Origin: Desulfonispora thiosulfatigenes DSM 11270
Lineage (GTDB): Bacteria; Bacillota; Peptococcia; Peptococcales; Desulfonisporaceae
Length of the DNA: 64,000 nt
NCBI RefSeq assembly: GCF_900176035.1
Contig: NZ_FWWT01000013.1
Span: 62,001-126,000, forward strand
Direction of reading: 5' to 3'
Below the pieces are notes generated by a model. That model made no database searches. It had not been told where the DNA came from and saw only the letters and a list, made by a program, of their open reading frames with translations. Positions 25,335 through 34,448 of this stretch are shown piece after piece. A program made the translations under genes and the position numbers. Position 1 is the stretch's first letter. Every line of letters begins with the position of its first letter.

Positions 25335-25608
25335 ATGCCTTTCCTTGAATGAAAGTCACATCTTTTCCTTCTTTACTAACAGTTAAAATTACTGCTTCTG
25401 TTAGAATATCTGCGTAACTAAAGGATATTCTCCTTTCCACAGATCTTTCATTTACTTTAACAACAAAGATGTTAGGATACGTACTTTCTAACACTCCAGC
25501 TTTTTCTACAATTTTTTTTCTGCCACGATTAGCCTTAAGTCTAATCTCTGTTCCAACATAAGGTTGTAGGTCTTCCTTAATGCCAGCTAAAACTTTTCTT
25601 GCGGACAC
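25333..25608 (-). CDS. veg: Veg protein
   Basis: 91 residues matching the Veg family over its whole length: SARKVLAGIKEDLQPYVGTE, LKANRGRKKIVEKAGVLEST, YPNIFVVKVNE and ISFSYADILTEAVILTV. In Bacillus Veg stimulates biofilm matrix genes through SinR antagonism, and the gene is highly expressed during growth and germination; its role in Clostridia is not established. Its neighbours yabG and ksgA are the same as in Bacillus. GGAAGG precedes the ATG. Confidence 0.95.
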   Translation of the reverse strand: MSARKVLAGIKEDLQPYVGTEIRLKANRGRKKIVEKAGVLESTYPNIFVVKVNERSVERRISFSYADILTEAVILTVSKEGKDVTFIQGKA

Positions 25609-25769
25609 AAAATCACCTTCCTTCCCTAACGTACAATTGTAAGTATAGCATCTAGAAGATGATTTGTCAAATAAACTTTATATTATACATGACAAATTAT
25701 TTGACGTCAATTATATAATTTTAAGAATTGGAATTTTCTTAATCCTTTTCTTGGAAAATATTCTTTAAA

Positions 25770-26645
25770 TTAATAAGGGGACTTTGGATATCCTATTCTT
25801 AACCTTCCTCTAGTATCTACTCCCCCTACCCCCTCTATACCTGTAATAGTATTATCTATAATATCCTTCACAGAAATGACATCATATATAGATGAGTAAG
25901 CCAACTTTTCAACTATGAATACAGGATCATAAGCATGAATCATTACCCTATGTGGGGATGAAGCAAAGTTCGCCCCTGCTCCTATCAAAGCTTCATAATG
26001 GGACTGACAAGCTCCTGCAAATATAATTAGGTCATCTTTGCCTTGTTCAAATTCACGTGCCCTTCTTACCGCTTCTATAAAATACTTAGAATGTCGATAA
26101 TTATTTACATCTCCAAAATCTTTTTTACTATTATGCAATCCATCATGACCGGTTATAACTAATATATCAGGAATGAACTTAGGTAAATATTTGCTGACCA
26201 CATCAGGATGTTGAGACTCAGGAGCATGTATTCCTTTAGCCTTAATTTTTAGTTGGGAATAAGTAGTCATGCATAAATCCAAATATTCTTTATCCCCATC
26301 TATATGAAGAACTTTTCCTGGTAACTCGAAGGTTTCTGCTGTACTTGATTTTTTATAAATATTTCCCCTGCCTAAATTTTTTTCAGAATCAACTGCTCTC
26401 CTTTGAAAAATTCTTGTTACCATTTCAGCATTTTTTTTAATAAAGTCTTGTCTGTAAGCTCTCACTTCTGTCGGATTTTTTTTCTCAAGATCCACTAAAG
26501 GTGCATCTGCATATAATCTAACCTCCATACCCCTTAATAAAGCAGTAGCTCTTTCATCATTTCCAATTAATCTTTCCACTTTAAACAATATATCTTGACT
26601 ATGTGATTTGCGTGCAACTATATCTCCTACCCTGATCTTATCCAT
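25770..26645 (-). CDS. yabG: Sporulation-specific protease YabG
   Basis: 291 residues, the normal length. Characteristic segments are KIRVGDIVARKSHSQDILFK at the N-terminus, VLHIDGDKEYLDLCMTTYSQ in the centre, PDILVITGHDGLH, IIFAGACQSHYEALIGAGANFASSP (likely containing the active Cys and His) and the C-terminal GVGGVDTRGRLRIGYPKSP. YabG is a cysteine protease that processes spore coat proteins and, in Clostridioides, the pre-pro forms of germination proteins. It lies next to veg as in Bacillus, with a sigma-K-like promoter upstream. Confidence 0.95.
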   Translation of the reverse strand: MDKIRVGDIVARKSHSQDILFKVERLIGNDERATALLRGMEVRLYADAPLVDLEKKNPTEVRAYRQDFIKKNAEMVTRIFQRRAVDSEKNLGRGNIYKKSSTAETFELPGKVLHIDGDKEYLDLCMTTYSQLKIKAKGIHAPESQHPDVVSKYLPKFIPDILVITGHDGLHNSKKDFGDVNNYRHSKYFIEAVRRAREFEQGKDDLIIFAGACQSHYEALIGAGANFASSPHRVMIHAYDPVFIVEKLAYSSIYDVISVKDIIDNTITGIEGVGGVDTRGRLRIGYPKSPY

Positions 26646-26672
26646 CCAAACCCCCCCAAAAGTATCCTTACT

Positions 26673-26681
26673 TATACTATG
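26673..26681 (-). promoter_or_regulatory. Candidate sigma-K -10 element of yabG
   Basis: CATAGTATA on the minus strand fits the sigma-K consensus CATANNNTA, with an AC dinucleotide 17 bases upstream. YabG is a known sigma-K target in Bacillus, which supports the reading. Confidence 0.5.
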
Positions 26682-26772
26682 AGCTTTTACTTAAAAGGGT
26701 GTTAAAATCACTTATCATTAATTTATTACATATTATATCCTAGGAAAGAAGATACATGAGGGGGGAGGGACA

Positions 26773-27576
26773 ATGGTTGCTATAGTCATACCGGCTAAAA
26801 ATGAAGAAAACAGGATCGCAAAAGTATTGGATACCTGTTCCTTTTTAGCTGCTGATATTATTATTGTGGTGATTAATGGGTGTATCGACCAAACAAAAAA
26901 CAAAATACTTGGTCACCCCCTACTGCATAAAATTAAATTAATCCGCTACTCTACTCCTTTAGGAATTGATATACCAAGAGCAATTGGGGCAGCTTATGCT
27001 TATAAAATCGGTTCAAATGTTATCATGTTTTTAGATGGGGATATGATTGGCAATATTGCTAACAATTTAAATAAATTAATTTATGCTGTTCAAAACGATG
27101 GAATAGATATGGCTCTAACTAACTGTTACCCTTATATTAATTATCGCCATCCACTTGCTAGTACTGTCTCCAAATATAGAGAAAAGCTAAATAAAGAAAT
27201 AGGATTATTCCCAAACTTAGGGATTTCTACACCTAGTCATGGTCCTCATGCTATTTCAAGAAAACTACTACAATTAATTCCCTTTTATTCTTTAGCAATA
27301 CCCCCACTTAGTTTAGCAATAGCTGCCCAAAAAGGATTATATATAAAGGTAGTTACATCCATTGATCATAAACTACTTTTATCATCTGAACGCAATCAGA
27401 AACATAGTGATTTAATCGCACAAACTATTATTGGAGATTGTCTACAAGCTATAAATTATATAGATAATAATCCTTATTCGAATAATAGTAGAGACCTTTA
27501 TTTAGGTTATCATCCTACTCGTCGTTTTGATTTACTAGAAAAATATTTGCACCATTTAAATTTGCCCATGAAATAA
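26773..27576 (+). CDS. Family 2 glycosyltransferase-like protein
   Basis: 267 residues with a GT-A fold N-terminus: VAIVIPAKNEENRIAKVLDT and VVINGCIDQTKNK, then MFLDGDMIG as the metal-binding DxD equivalent. The middle keeps TPSHGPHAISRKLLQLIPFY, as seen in polyprenyl-phosphate or cell-surface glycosyltransferases. There is no membrane segment and no neighbouring partner enzyme, so donor and acceptor are unknown. A GAGGGGGGAGGG tract precedes the ATG. It is divergent from yabG and is an insertion relative to the Bacillus order. The shared intergenic region suggests late sporulation expression, but I see no clear plus-strand sporulation promoter. Confidence 0.8.
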   Translation: MVAIVIPAKNEENRIAKVLDTCSFLAADIIIVVINGCIDQTKNKILGHPLLHKIKLIRYSTPLGIDIPRAIGAAYAYKIGSNVIMFLDGDMIGNIANNLNKLIYAVQNDGIDMALTNCYPYINYRHPLASTVSKYREKLNKEIGLFPNLGISTPSHGPHAISRKLLQLIPFYSLAIPPLSLAIAAQKGLYIKVVTSIDHKLLLSSERNQKHSDLIAQTIIGDCLQAINYIDNNPYSNNSRDLYLGYHPTRRFDLLEKYLHHLNLPMK

Positions 27577-27582
27577 TCTAAA

Positions 27583-27641
27583 AAAACTGCTCCTGTGACA
27601 TCCCTTTTATTAGAAAGGTTTTTCACAAGGAGCAGTTTTCT
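27583..27641. terminator. Bidirectional terminator
   Basis: AAAAACTGCTCCTGTGA pairs with TCACAAGGAGCAGTTTT around an AT-rich loop. It serves two convergent genes. Confidence 0.9.
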
Positions 27642-28375
27642 TAAGTTGCAAATACGTGTTTTCCTAGTTGTAAATGAATAGGTCTAGTCCATACCCATTT
27701 ATTAGTAGCCGTTACTGGATTCCAATAAAATATTGCTTTCTTAGATGGATCATATCCATTTAATGCATCTCTTACTGCTTTATAAGCTGTTGCATTTGGA
27801 GTTAACCAAAATTGTCCATCATTGATAGCAGTAAATGCCCAAGGCTGAAAAATTACACCTTTTATTGTATTTGGAAATTCAGGACTTTTTACTCTATTCA
27901 AAATAACAGCAGCTATAGCAACTTGTCCACTATAAGGTTCTCCTCTAGCTTCACTATATACAGCTCTAGCTAAAAGGTCTATTTCTTCAGCTGTCGCATA
28001 TGTTACTCCACTTCTTGAAGGGGTAACAGGCTTCGTAGGGATGATTAATACTGTACCTGGATTAAAGCATTCGCTCTTAAGGCCATTCACTCTTTTTACT
28101 TCAGCTATAGAAACGCCAAACTTTTTACAAATTCCAGCTAAACTATCCCCTTTTTGTACCTTATAAGTTTTATTAGGGATATTGATTATATAACCTGGTT
28201 CAATATAGTCACTAGTTAAACCATTAGCCTTTTTAAGGTTCTCATAACTCATATTATGAGCAAGTCCAATTTTAAAAAGAGTGTCTCCTGATTTAACAAC
28301 ATAATCATAAGCTAGTACAGGGGATGATATTCCCATTAACAAAATTAACAAAACAACTATTCTTGTAAATCGCAA
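27641..28375 (-). CDS. Cell wall hydrolase, SleB type, with two LysM modules
   Basis: 244 residues: signal peptide (RIVVLLILLMGISSPVLAYD), LysM 1 (about 23-68, YVVKSGDTLFKIGLAHNMSY), LysM 2 (about 70-112, YKVQKGDSLAGICKKFGVSI) and a Hydrolase_2 domain (about 128-244). That domain has AVYSEARGEPYSGQVAIAAV with the catalytic Glu, then ILNRVKSPEFPNTIKGVIFQ and QFWLTPNATA. SleB and YkvT enzymes are lytic transglycosylases that cleave spore cortex at muramic-lactam sites during germination. Two LysM replace the single PG-binding domain of classic SleB. Confidence 0.92.
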   Translation of the reverse strand: MRFTRIVVLLILLMGISSPVLAYDYVVKSGDTLFKIGLAHNMSYENLKKANGLTSDYIEPGYIINIPNKTYKVQKGDSLAGICKKFGVSIAEVKRVNGLKSECFNPGTVLIIPTKPVTPSRSGVTYATAEEIDLLARAVYSEARGEPYSGQVAIAAVILNRVKSPEFPNTIKGVIFQPWAFTAINDGQFWLTPNATAYKAVRDALNGYDPSKKAIFYWNPVTATNKWVWTRPIHLQLGKHVFAT

Positions 28376-28518
28376 ACTTCCACCTCCAACTTTATTGAAA
28401 CTATGTTGATTATAAACAAGGTTGGTGGCAAATTCATTACAAAGATAATGGAAGCATAACCATGTTGTTCAATATATTTTATTTTATTTCCATAATTTCT
28501 TGGAATTTTTCCATAATA

Positions 28519-28559
28519 AAGCACCTCAAATAATAAACATTTTATTATTTGAGGTGCTT
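28519..28559 (-). terminator. Terminator of the rnmV-ksgA run
   Basis: AAGCACCTCAAATAATA/TATTATTTGAGGTGCTT with a seven-base loop. A long perfect stem about 40 bases past the ksgA stop; the T tract is short. Confidence 0.75.
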
Positions 28560-28601
28560 GGCAATATCGATGTCAGTAATATTATTGTACCTATACCAAT
28601 A

Positions 28602-29444
28602 TTATTGTTCAATTTCAATTAATTTATTAGATACTCTTGCAAATTCCTCTAACGAAAGAGTTTCACCTCTTCTTTTAGGGTCTATATCGCAACTTAGTAA
28701 AATATTTTCAATCTTTTCCTTTTCTACACCTAACACCTTTAAAGCATTGGCTAAAGTTTTTCTTCTTTGATTAAATGCAGCTCGCACTAATTTCCTAAAT
28801 ACCTTGTTATCATTCACCACAAAGGGTGATTGATCCCTTACTTTCAAATCAATAATAGCCGAATCTACTTCTGGTGCTGGGATAAAAATATGTCTTGGTA
28901 CAATAAATGAAAGGCTAACCTCTGCCATTAAATTTACGCCTACCGTGATAGCTCCATATTCTTTAGTCCCAGGATTTGCTTTTAATCTCTCAGCTACTTC
29001 CTTTTGAACCATAATTATTATTCTCTCGATATTAAACTCACTTTCTAAAAAGTGCATAATAAGAGGTGTGGTAATATAGTAAGGTAAATTAGCTACTATT
29101 TTATATTTTATTTTCTTCCCTAATTCGTCATAAACTAATTGATCTAAATCAACCTTTAAAGCATCTCCTTGGATAACTGTTACATTTTCTAAATCAGCTA
29201 AACTTTCTTCTAATACCGGAATTAAATCTTTATCTATTTCAATTGCAATTACTCTTTTAGCCCCTTTGGCTAAGACCCTTGTTAAAGTACCCGCACCTGG
29301 ACCAATTTCTACAATGATATCTTCACTATCAATATCAGCTGACCTAGCTATTTTATCTAAAATTCCTGGATCTGATATGAAATTTTGACCAAAGCGCTTT
29401 TTAAACCTAAACTTATGTTTATTTAATAATTCCTTTAATTGCAT
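28602..29444 (-). CDS. ksgA: 16S rRNA dimethyladenosine transferase (A1518/A1519)
   Basis: 280 residues. The N-terminus KHKFRFKKRFGQNFISDPGI is diagnostic, followed by SAM motif I IVEIGPGAGTLTRVLA, acidic motif VIAIEIDKDLIPVLEE, the catalytic NLPYYITTPLIMHFL (motif IV) and the C-terminal AAFNQRRKTLANALK. KsgA/RsmA dimethylates two adenines in the 3' end of 16S rRNA and checks small-subunit assembly. Its start overlaps the rnmV end by ten bases, the same coupled pair as in Bacillus. Confidence 0.97.
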   Translation of the reverse strand: MQLKELLNKHKFRFKKRFGQNFISDPGILDKIARSADIDSEDIIVEIGPGAGTLTRVLAKGAKRVIAIEIDKDLIPVLEESLADLENVTVIQGDALKVDLDQLVYDELGKKIKYKIVANLPYYITTPLIMHFLESEFNIERIIIMVQKEVAERLKANPGTKEYGAITVGVNLMAEVSLSFIVPRHIFIPAPEVDSAIIDLKVRDQSPFVVNDNKVFRKLVRAAFNQRRKTLANALKVLGVEKEKIENILLSCDIDPKRRGETLSLEEFARVSNKLIEIEQ

Positions 29445-29995
29445 ACCTTTTCCGACCCCTCTAACTGCGCTAAACCTTTTTCTACTTCTTCTTTAGATAT
29501 ATCATATGCATTTAATCTGCGTAAAAACTGTTTAGCATTTGTTTTTCCGATTCCTAAAATATTACCTAGCTTTTCCCTACGTTTGTTTCCTGCTGGTGGG
29601 CCGACTAAATTCCACTGCATGAGATCAAATTCAGTAAAAACTACTTCATATGTTTTATGCTCCGCTTTAGCTCCTTCTAGAGCTTTTATAATATCCTCAG
29701 GATTTGCGTATTCCACACCAATTTTTCCAGTCTTTTTGCATCTTGCCTGACTTTTTGTTACATAAGCTTGCTTACAATTTTTTACCTTTTGGCTTATTAT
29801 TGAGCGTATTCTTTCCCCTGGGTAATCTGGATCAGTAAGGATAATAATTCCACAACGCTCTGAAGCTCTTTGTATTTTAATTATTGTATCTTTGGTAATG
29901 CCCATTCCACTAGTGCAAATCATTTGTGCATCCACAGCTCTTTTGACAGCTTGAATGTCGTCTTTCCCCTCTACTACGATTACTTCTTTAATCAT
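29435..29995 (-). CDS. rnmV: Ribonuclease M5
   Basis: 186 residues from ATG 29995, chosen because AGGGGA lies seven bases upstream; the frame reaches 30022. The Toprim domain is visible as MIKEVIVVEGKDDIQAVKRA (catalytic Glu in VEGKDD) and IILTDPDYPGERIRSII (DxD). The C-terminal half includes YANPEDIIKALEGAK and MQWNLVGPPAGNKRREKLGN. RNase M5 removes both ends of the 5S rRNA precursor together with ribosomal protein L18. The position before ksgA is conserved in Firmicutes. Confidence 0.95.
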   Translation of the reverse strand: MIKEVIVVEGKDDIQAVKRAVDAQMICTSGMGITKDTIIKIQRASERCGIIILTDPDYPGERIRSIISQKVKNCKQAYVTKSQARCKKTGKIGVEYANPEDIIKALEGAKAEHKTYEVVFTEFDLMQWNLVGPPAGNKRREKLGNILGIGKTNAKQFLRRLNAYDISKEEVEKGLAQLEGSEKVCN

Positions 29996-30053
29996 CGTGT
30001 TTCCCCTTTTAACTAAATTCATTGCCTAGTGTTTATCTTATCATAAATTATGG

Positions 30054-30854
30054 TTAATCTAAAATATATACTTTTACTGTTCTTCTACCCCATTTATTAC
30101 ATTCACCTTTGGAGTTTAAAAACACATCTATAATATTTCCTTTAATTGCTCCACCAGTATCTCTGGCAACAGCATTTCCATACCCTTCTACAAAGACTCT
30201 AGTTCCCAAAGGAATAACTCTAGGATCAACTGCTATTGTCCCTACTCCCGGATATGTTCCTGTTGCAGTTCTATTTCCTGTATGAGTATAAGCAGTAGAA
30301 CGCATTGTTAATACTTGTTTTGCAGTTAAATTAGATCTTGAGGCTACAACTATAACCTCTTTTTGACCTTCTACAATAACTTCTTTTTTAGGCTCTTTAA
30401 TTACCTTTTCATCTTTTACATATCTTTCTTTTTCCTTACCATTTTCATAAACTACTCCATACTGAATTACCTTTTCACCAGTTTCACCCTGCTCTACAAT
30501 ATTTCTAACACCTTTTTTTATTTCCTTATCATATTTAACTTCTTTCTCATAAGCTATTTCTTGCTTTTCTTCAATAAATTCTTCATGACATCTGATAACT
30601 TCAATTTTTGTTTTTTTGTCTACAATATTTTTAGCTATGTAATCTTTATTTTTTAATTCAATCTCTTCTTTTTCTAAAATTTCATTAATATCTTTATTAA
30701 AAGTATAGATATCTTTTTTTACACCATCAACAACCAATTGATAATGGGTAATACCCGTATCAACATTTAAACTTGCACCTAATTTCATTAAGGGTTGATT
30801 GAAGATAATCATCGTTAAGCACATAATAACAACTAGCCAACTTATTTTCTTCAT
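30054..30854 (-). CDS. yabE: YabE-like G5/3D-domain protein
   Basis: 266 residues with an N-terminal membrane anchor or signal (ISWLVVIMCLTMIIFNQPLM), one DUF348 ubiquitin-like region (about 38-95: YQLVVDGVKKDIYTFNKDIN), a G5 domain (about 95-165, IAYEKEVKYDKEIKKGVRNI) and a C-terminal 3D domain (about 180-264). The 3D domain carries the three aspartates of AVDPRVIPLGTRVFVEGYG and ARDTGGAIKGNIIDVF. These proteins are MltA-like cell-wall lytic factors related to resuscitation-promoting proteins. It is shorter than Bacillus YabE, which has more DUF348 repeats. The place next to rnmV is conserved. Confidence 0.9.
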   Translation of the reverse strand: MKKISWLVVIMCLTMIIFNQPLMKLGASLNVDTGITHYQLVVDGVKKDIYTFNKDINEILEKEEIELKNKDYIAKNIVDKKTKIEVIRCHEEFIEEKQEIAYEKEVKYDKEIKKGVRNIVEQGETGEKVIQYGVVYENGKEKERYVKDEKVIKEPKKEVIVEGQKEVIVVASRSNLTAKQVLTMRSTAYTHTGNRTATGTYPGVGTIAVDPRVIPLGTRVFVEGYGNAVARDTGGAIKGNIIDVFLNSKGECNKWGRRTVKVYILD

Positions 30855-30998
30855 ATAATCCTCCTTTATAAGACCCTACTATATGTATATCCCAATAAAC
30901 CCAAAAATATACAAAAAAAGTTTCTAAAAAGGCCTCAAACCCTTGTAAATAGGGCACAAACATAAAAAACATTGCTTGAAATGGATTTTAAATGCACG

Positions 30999-31060
30999 AA
31001 AAAAAGCTGTCCTCTTTAAGTTTTCTTATGCTAAGAATTCTTTCAAAGTTCAGCTTTTTT
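30999..31060 (-). terminator. Terminator after tatD
   Basis: AAAAAGCTG/CAGCTTTTTT outer stem with an inner TTCTTA/TAAGAA pairing and T runs on both sides, directly past the tatD stop. Confidence 0.8.
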
Positions 31061-31062
31061 AA

Positions 31063-31830
31063 TTATTGTATCTTAAATAACCTTTTAGCATTTTCTAAAC
31101 TAGCCTTTGCTACTTCTTCAAAGGTGATTCCTTTAAGTTCAGCAATCTTTTCTGCTACGAGTTTCACATAGGCTGGCTCATTTCTTTTGCCTCTATGAGG
31201 ATGTGGGGTTAGGTAAGGACAATCCGTTTCAATTAATAATCTATCCAAAGGTATAAACTCAGCTACATTTAAAAGCTTATTAGCATTTTTAAAGGTAACT
31301 GGACCCCCTATCGAAATATAAAAATTCAATTTCATGATTTCTTTGGCCATTTCTATGCTCCCTGAGTATGCATGAAAAACGCCACCTACTTCTTTAGCCC
31401 CTTCTTCTACCACAATATCAAAGCTATCCTGATGTGCTTCTCTATCATGTACAATAATGGGTTTATTTAATTCTTTAGCCATCTGTATTTGCCTTCTAAA
31501 TACTTCTTGTTGGACTTCTCTAGGCGAATAATCATAATAATAGTCTAATCCCATTTCACCTAAAGCTACTACCTTTGGATGCTCTGCTAATTTATAAAAT
31601 TCCTGCCATAATCTTTCATCCCCTATTTTTGCATCATGAGGATGAAGCCCTATAGCTGCATAAACATTTGGAAAATTATCAGCTAAAAATACAGCCTTTT
31701 TTGCACCTTCTTCGTCACAGCCTACATCTAAAATATATTTTACCCCAGCTTCTTTTGCTCGCTTGATTACTTGTTCATAATCATCTGCAAATCTTTTATC
31801 TTCTAGATGGGCATGAGTATCAAATAACAT
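31063..31830 (-). CDS. tatD: TatD-family metal-dependent DNase
   Basis: 255 residues in a TIM-barrel amidohydrolase fold. Metal ligands are MLFDTHAHLED (HxH), GEMGLDYYYDYSPREVQQEV (Glu), KPIIVHDREAHQD (His), GVFHAYSGSIEMAKE (His) and LLIETDCPYLTPHP (Asp). TatD proteins are 3'-5' exonucleases acting on DNA, or D-aminoacyl-tRNA deacylase-like in some cases. It follows metG by ten bases, the Bacillus metS-yabD arrangement. Confidence 0.95.
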   Translation of the reverse strand: MLFDTHAHLEDKRFADDYEQVIKRAKEAGVKYILDVGCDEEGAKKAVFLADNFPNVYAAIGLHPHDAKIGDERLWQEFYKLAEHPKVVALGEMGLDYYYDYSPREVQQEVFRRQIQMAKELNKPIIVHDREAHQDSFDIVVEEGAKEVGGVFHAYSGSIEMAKEIMKLNFYISIGGPVTFKNANKLLNVAEFIPLDRLLIETDCPYLTPHPHRGKRNEPAYVKLVAEKIAELKGITFEEVAKASLENAKRLFKIQ

Positions 31831-31840
31831 TTTAACCCTC

Positions 31841-33796
31841 CTATTTAACCCTACTGCCAGAAGGAAGTTCTTTATTAATACTTAAAACCTCTAACATATC
31901 ATCCTTCAGACTTGATGCACTTAAAATCATTCCTTGAGAAATAATCCCTCTTAATTTAACAGGTTTTAAGTTTGCTACTAAAACAACCTTTTTACCTACT
32001 AATTCTGCTGGATCATAATGTTTGGCGATGCCTGACACTACTGTTCTAACTTCATCGCCTAATTTAACCTCAAATTTTAATAATTTATCAGTCTTAGGTA
32101 CCTTTTCAACAGTTAAAACTTCTACAATTCGTAAATCTAACTTTGCAAAATCATCTATGCTAACTTCTGGGGCTAATTCTAGATCCTCAGCCTTTTCTTG
32201 TATAGGTTTCGAAACTTCTTTAGAAACAGTATTAGTATTGGGCTCAGTATTTTCTAGTAATTTAGGGTCAACCCTTGGAAAAATTGCTGTTTTTTTACAT
32301 ACTTTAATCCCGGTAGTTAATTTACCCCAGACCTTGCTATCATCCCAAGAATATTCATCTATGTTCATCCCAATTTGCTCTGATACCTTTTCAGGTAATA
32401 CTGGCATGAATGGTTTTAAAAGTATAGTTGAAATTCTAATCGTTTCTAATAAATTATATAAAACTGTTCCCAGTCTATCCTTTTGATTTTCATCTTTAGC
32501 TAATATCCAAGGGGTAGTTTCATCTATATATTTATTTGCTCTACCTATCAACTTGAAAATAGCTGCTAATGCATTAGCAAAGTCTAGCTTTTCCACATTA
32601 TTTTCTACATCACTTGAAGTCTTTATACTTAATTCGATTAAACTATCATCAAAATCTCCCTTTGTGTTTCCTACAGGGACAGTACCCCCAAAATATTTAT
32701 CTATCATAGCAACTGTTCTAGAAACTAAATTCCCAAAATCATTCGCTAAATCCATATTATATCTTTGTACAAAGGATTCCTCTGAATAAAACCCATCTGC
32801 ACCAGCTGGAATTTCTCTAAGTAAATAAAACCTAATCGCATCAACGCCATATTTATCAATAAGCACATTAGGGTCGACTACATTTCCCTTTGATTTTGAC
32901 ATTTTGCCATTATCAAGTAAAAGCCAACCATGACCATAGATTTTTTTTGGTAAAGAGATATCTGCTGCCATTAAGATCGTAGGCCAAATAATAGTATGGA
33001 ATCGAACAATATCCTTACCTACTAAATGGATATCTGCTGGCCAGAATTTTTGATATAATTCATCATTTTCCATTCCATAATTTAATGCTGAAATGTAATT
33101 TGTTAATGCATCAAACCACACATAAATTACATGCTTTTCATCTAAAGGCACAGGTATACCCCAATCAAAGGTAGTCCTTGAGATACATAAGTCTTCTAAA
33201 CCTTGTTTTATGAAATTAATCATTTCATTACGTCTAGAAACAGGCTCAATAAAATCCGGATTATTTTCAATGTGAGCTAATAATTTATCTTGATATTTAC
33301 TCATTTTAAAGAAATAGCTTTCTTCTTTAATTGTTTCAACTGGACGACCGCAATCAGGACAGTTTCCTTCTGCTAATTGTCTTTCCGTAAAAAATGTTTC
33401 GCAAGGAGTACAATATTTTCCCTCATACTCTGATTTATAGATATCGCCATTTTCATAAATCTTTTTGAAAATATCCTGTACTACATCTTGATGACGTTTT
33501 TGGGTTGTTCTAATAAAATCATCATTTGAAATATGTAGCCTTTTCCATAACTCCTCAAAACCAGCTACAATTTTATCTACATACTCTATAGGTTTTACCC
33601 CTTTTTCCTTGGCAGTTCTTTCAATCTTTTGACCGTGCTCATCAGAACCTGTCAAAAACATTACATCAAATCCACGCATTCTTTTATATCTAGATATAGC
33701 ATCTGCCATAACAGTAGTTAAAGCATGTCCTATATGTAAGTTCGCACTTGGATAATAAATAGGAGTAGTAATATAAAAGGTTTTTTTATTCTCCAT
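31841..33796 (-). CDS. metG: Methionyl-tRNA synthetase
   Basis: 651 residues from ATG 33796 (AGGAGG upstream; a TTG one codon earlier is the alternative). The class I signatures are IYYPSANLHIGHALTTVMAD (HIGH) and NGKMSKSKGNVVDPN (KMSKS). The zinc-knuckle CTPCETFFTERQLAEGNCPDC is of the four-cysteine type, residues about 127-148. The anticodon-binding domain is helical (about 390-510). A C-terminal Trbp111-like dimerisation domain (about 545-651: IDDFAKLDLRIVEVLTVEKV) follows a glutamate/valine-rich linker. No T-box leader is present upstream. Confidence 0.97.
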   Translation of the reverse strand: MENKKTFYITTPIYYPSANLHIGHALTTVMADAISRYKRMRGFDVMFLTGSDEHGQKIERTAKEKGVKPIEYVDKIVAGFEELWKRLHISNDDFIRTTQKRHQDVVQDIFKKIYENGDIYKSEYEGKYCTPCETFFTERQLAEGNCPDCGRPVETIKEESYFFKMSKYQDKLLAHIENNPDFIEPVSRRNEMINFIKQGLEDLCISRTTFDWGIPVPLDEKHVIYVWFDALTNYISALNYGMENDELYQKFWPADIHLVGKDIVRFHTIIWPTILMAADISLPKKIYGHGWLLLDNGKMSKSKGNVVDPNVLIDKYGVDAIRFYLLREIPAGADGFYSEESFVQRYNMDLANDFGNLVSRTVAMIDKYFGGTVPVGNTKGDFDDSLIELSIKTSSDVENNVEKLDFANALAAIFKLIGRANKYIDETTPWILAKDENQKDRLGTVLYNLLETIRISTILLKPFMPVLPEKVSEQIGMNIDEYSWDDSKVWGKLTTGIKVCKKTAIFPRVDPKLLENTEPNTNTVSKEVSKPIQEKAEDLELAPEVSIDDFAKLDLRIVEVLTVEKVPKTDKLLKFEVKLGDEVRTVVSGIAKHYDPAELVGKKVVLVANLKPVKLRGIISQGMILSASSLKDDMLEVLSINKELPSGSRVK

Positions 33797-33799
33797 CAA

Positions 33800-34070
33800 A
33801 ATTTCCTCCTTATAAGACTAAAATTTATGACCTTCATTTATAGTAGCTAGTAATTAACTTAACCCCTTATTCCATAAAGGCTATTTTTATATAATACCAT
33901 ATTTATCATTTATTAATACATTATTATCCCTATGTTGGTAACATATTCTGTTTATCTTACCTTATAATCGAGCAAAATAACTTACCTTATGTTAACTTTT
34001 AGACCTTTTATGCAGAATTGCGCGAATATAAATAAATCATTTATTTATTTTACAATATTCTAGAAAATAC
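33800..34070. other. Divergent intergenic region between metG and abrB
   Basis: About 270 AT-rich bases without an open frame. I see no T-box (no GGTGG/ACCGCG-type element) and no strong hairpin. It must hold the metG promoter on the minus strand, but no good -35/-10 pair stands out there. Confidence 0.5.
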
Positions 34071-34099
34071 TTGACTATAAATGGAATTGTTGGTATCAT
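34071..34099 (+). promoter_or_regulatory. Sigma-A-type promoter of abrB
   Basis: TTGACT (34071-34076), 17 bases, TATCAT (34094-34099), about 55 bases before the ATG. Confidence 0.75.
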
Positions 34100-34154
34100 C
34101 TAGTTAAGCATTTGTCATAAAAAGTCGATTTATGTTGAGAGGAGAGATTTAATT

Positions 34155-34415
34155 ATGAAATCTACAGGAGTTGTACGTAAGGTGGACGAGTTAGGAAGGG
34201 TAGTTATTCCAATCGAACTTCGTCGTACTATGGGTATTGAAGAAAAAGATGCTTTAGAAATTTATGTTGATGATGAAAAGATTATCCTTAAAAAATATGA
34301 ACCTGCTTGTGTTTTCTGTAATAGTGCTGATTTTGTACAAACATTTAAAGGTAAATTAGTTTGTCGTGAATGCGCACATACTTTAGGCGTAAATGCAGAT
34401 TCTCAAGTTGGTTAA
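34155..34415 (+). CDS. abrB: AbrB-family transition-state regulator
   Basis: 86 residues. The N-terminal swapped-hairpin DNA-binding domain (1-50) reads KSTGVVRKVDELGRVVIPIE, then LRRTMGIEEKDALEIYV. The C-terminal part has two CxxC pairs (ACVFCNSADF and LVCRECAHT) that could bind zinc; Bacillus AbrB has only one cysteine here. AbrB represses post-exponential and sporulation genes and is itself under Spo0A. It is divergent from metG and convergent with rsmI, as in Bacillus. AGGAGAG precedes the ATG. Confidence 0.95.
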   Translation: MKSTGVVRKVDELGRVVIPIELRRTMGIEEKDALEIYVDDEKIILKKYEPACVFCNSADFVQTFKGKLVCRECAHTLGVNADSQVG

Positions 34416-34448
34416 TAAAAGATTATATCGTTAGAAATACATATAAAC

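Noticed and set aside
25609-25769. Small acid-soluble spore protein gene (sspF) near veg, as in Bacillus
   Set aside because: No SASP-like frame exists in the veg-yabG gap or near ispE.
28575-28610. Short direct repeat AATATTATTGT after ksgA
   Set aside because: Only two copies of a low-complexity AT-rich word; no CRISPR or iteron structure in the window.
33800-34154. T-box leader for metG
   Set aside because: No T-box sequence or specifier-terminator arrangement is found; the region is plain AT-rich DNA.
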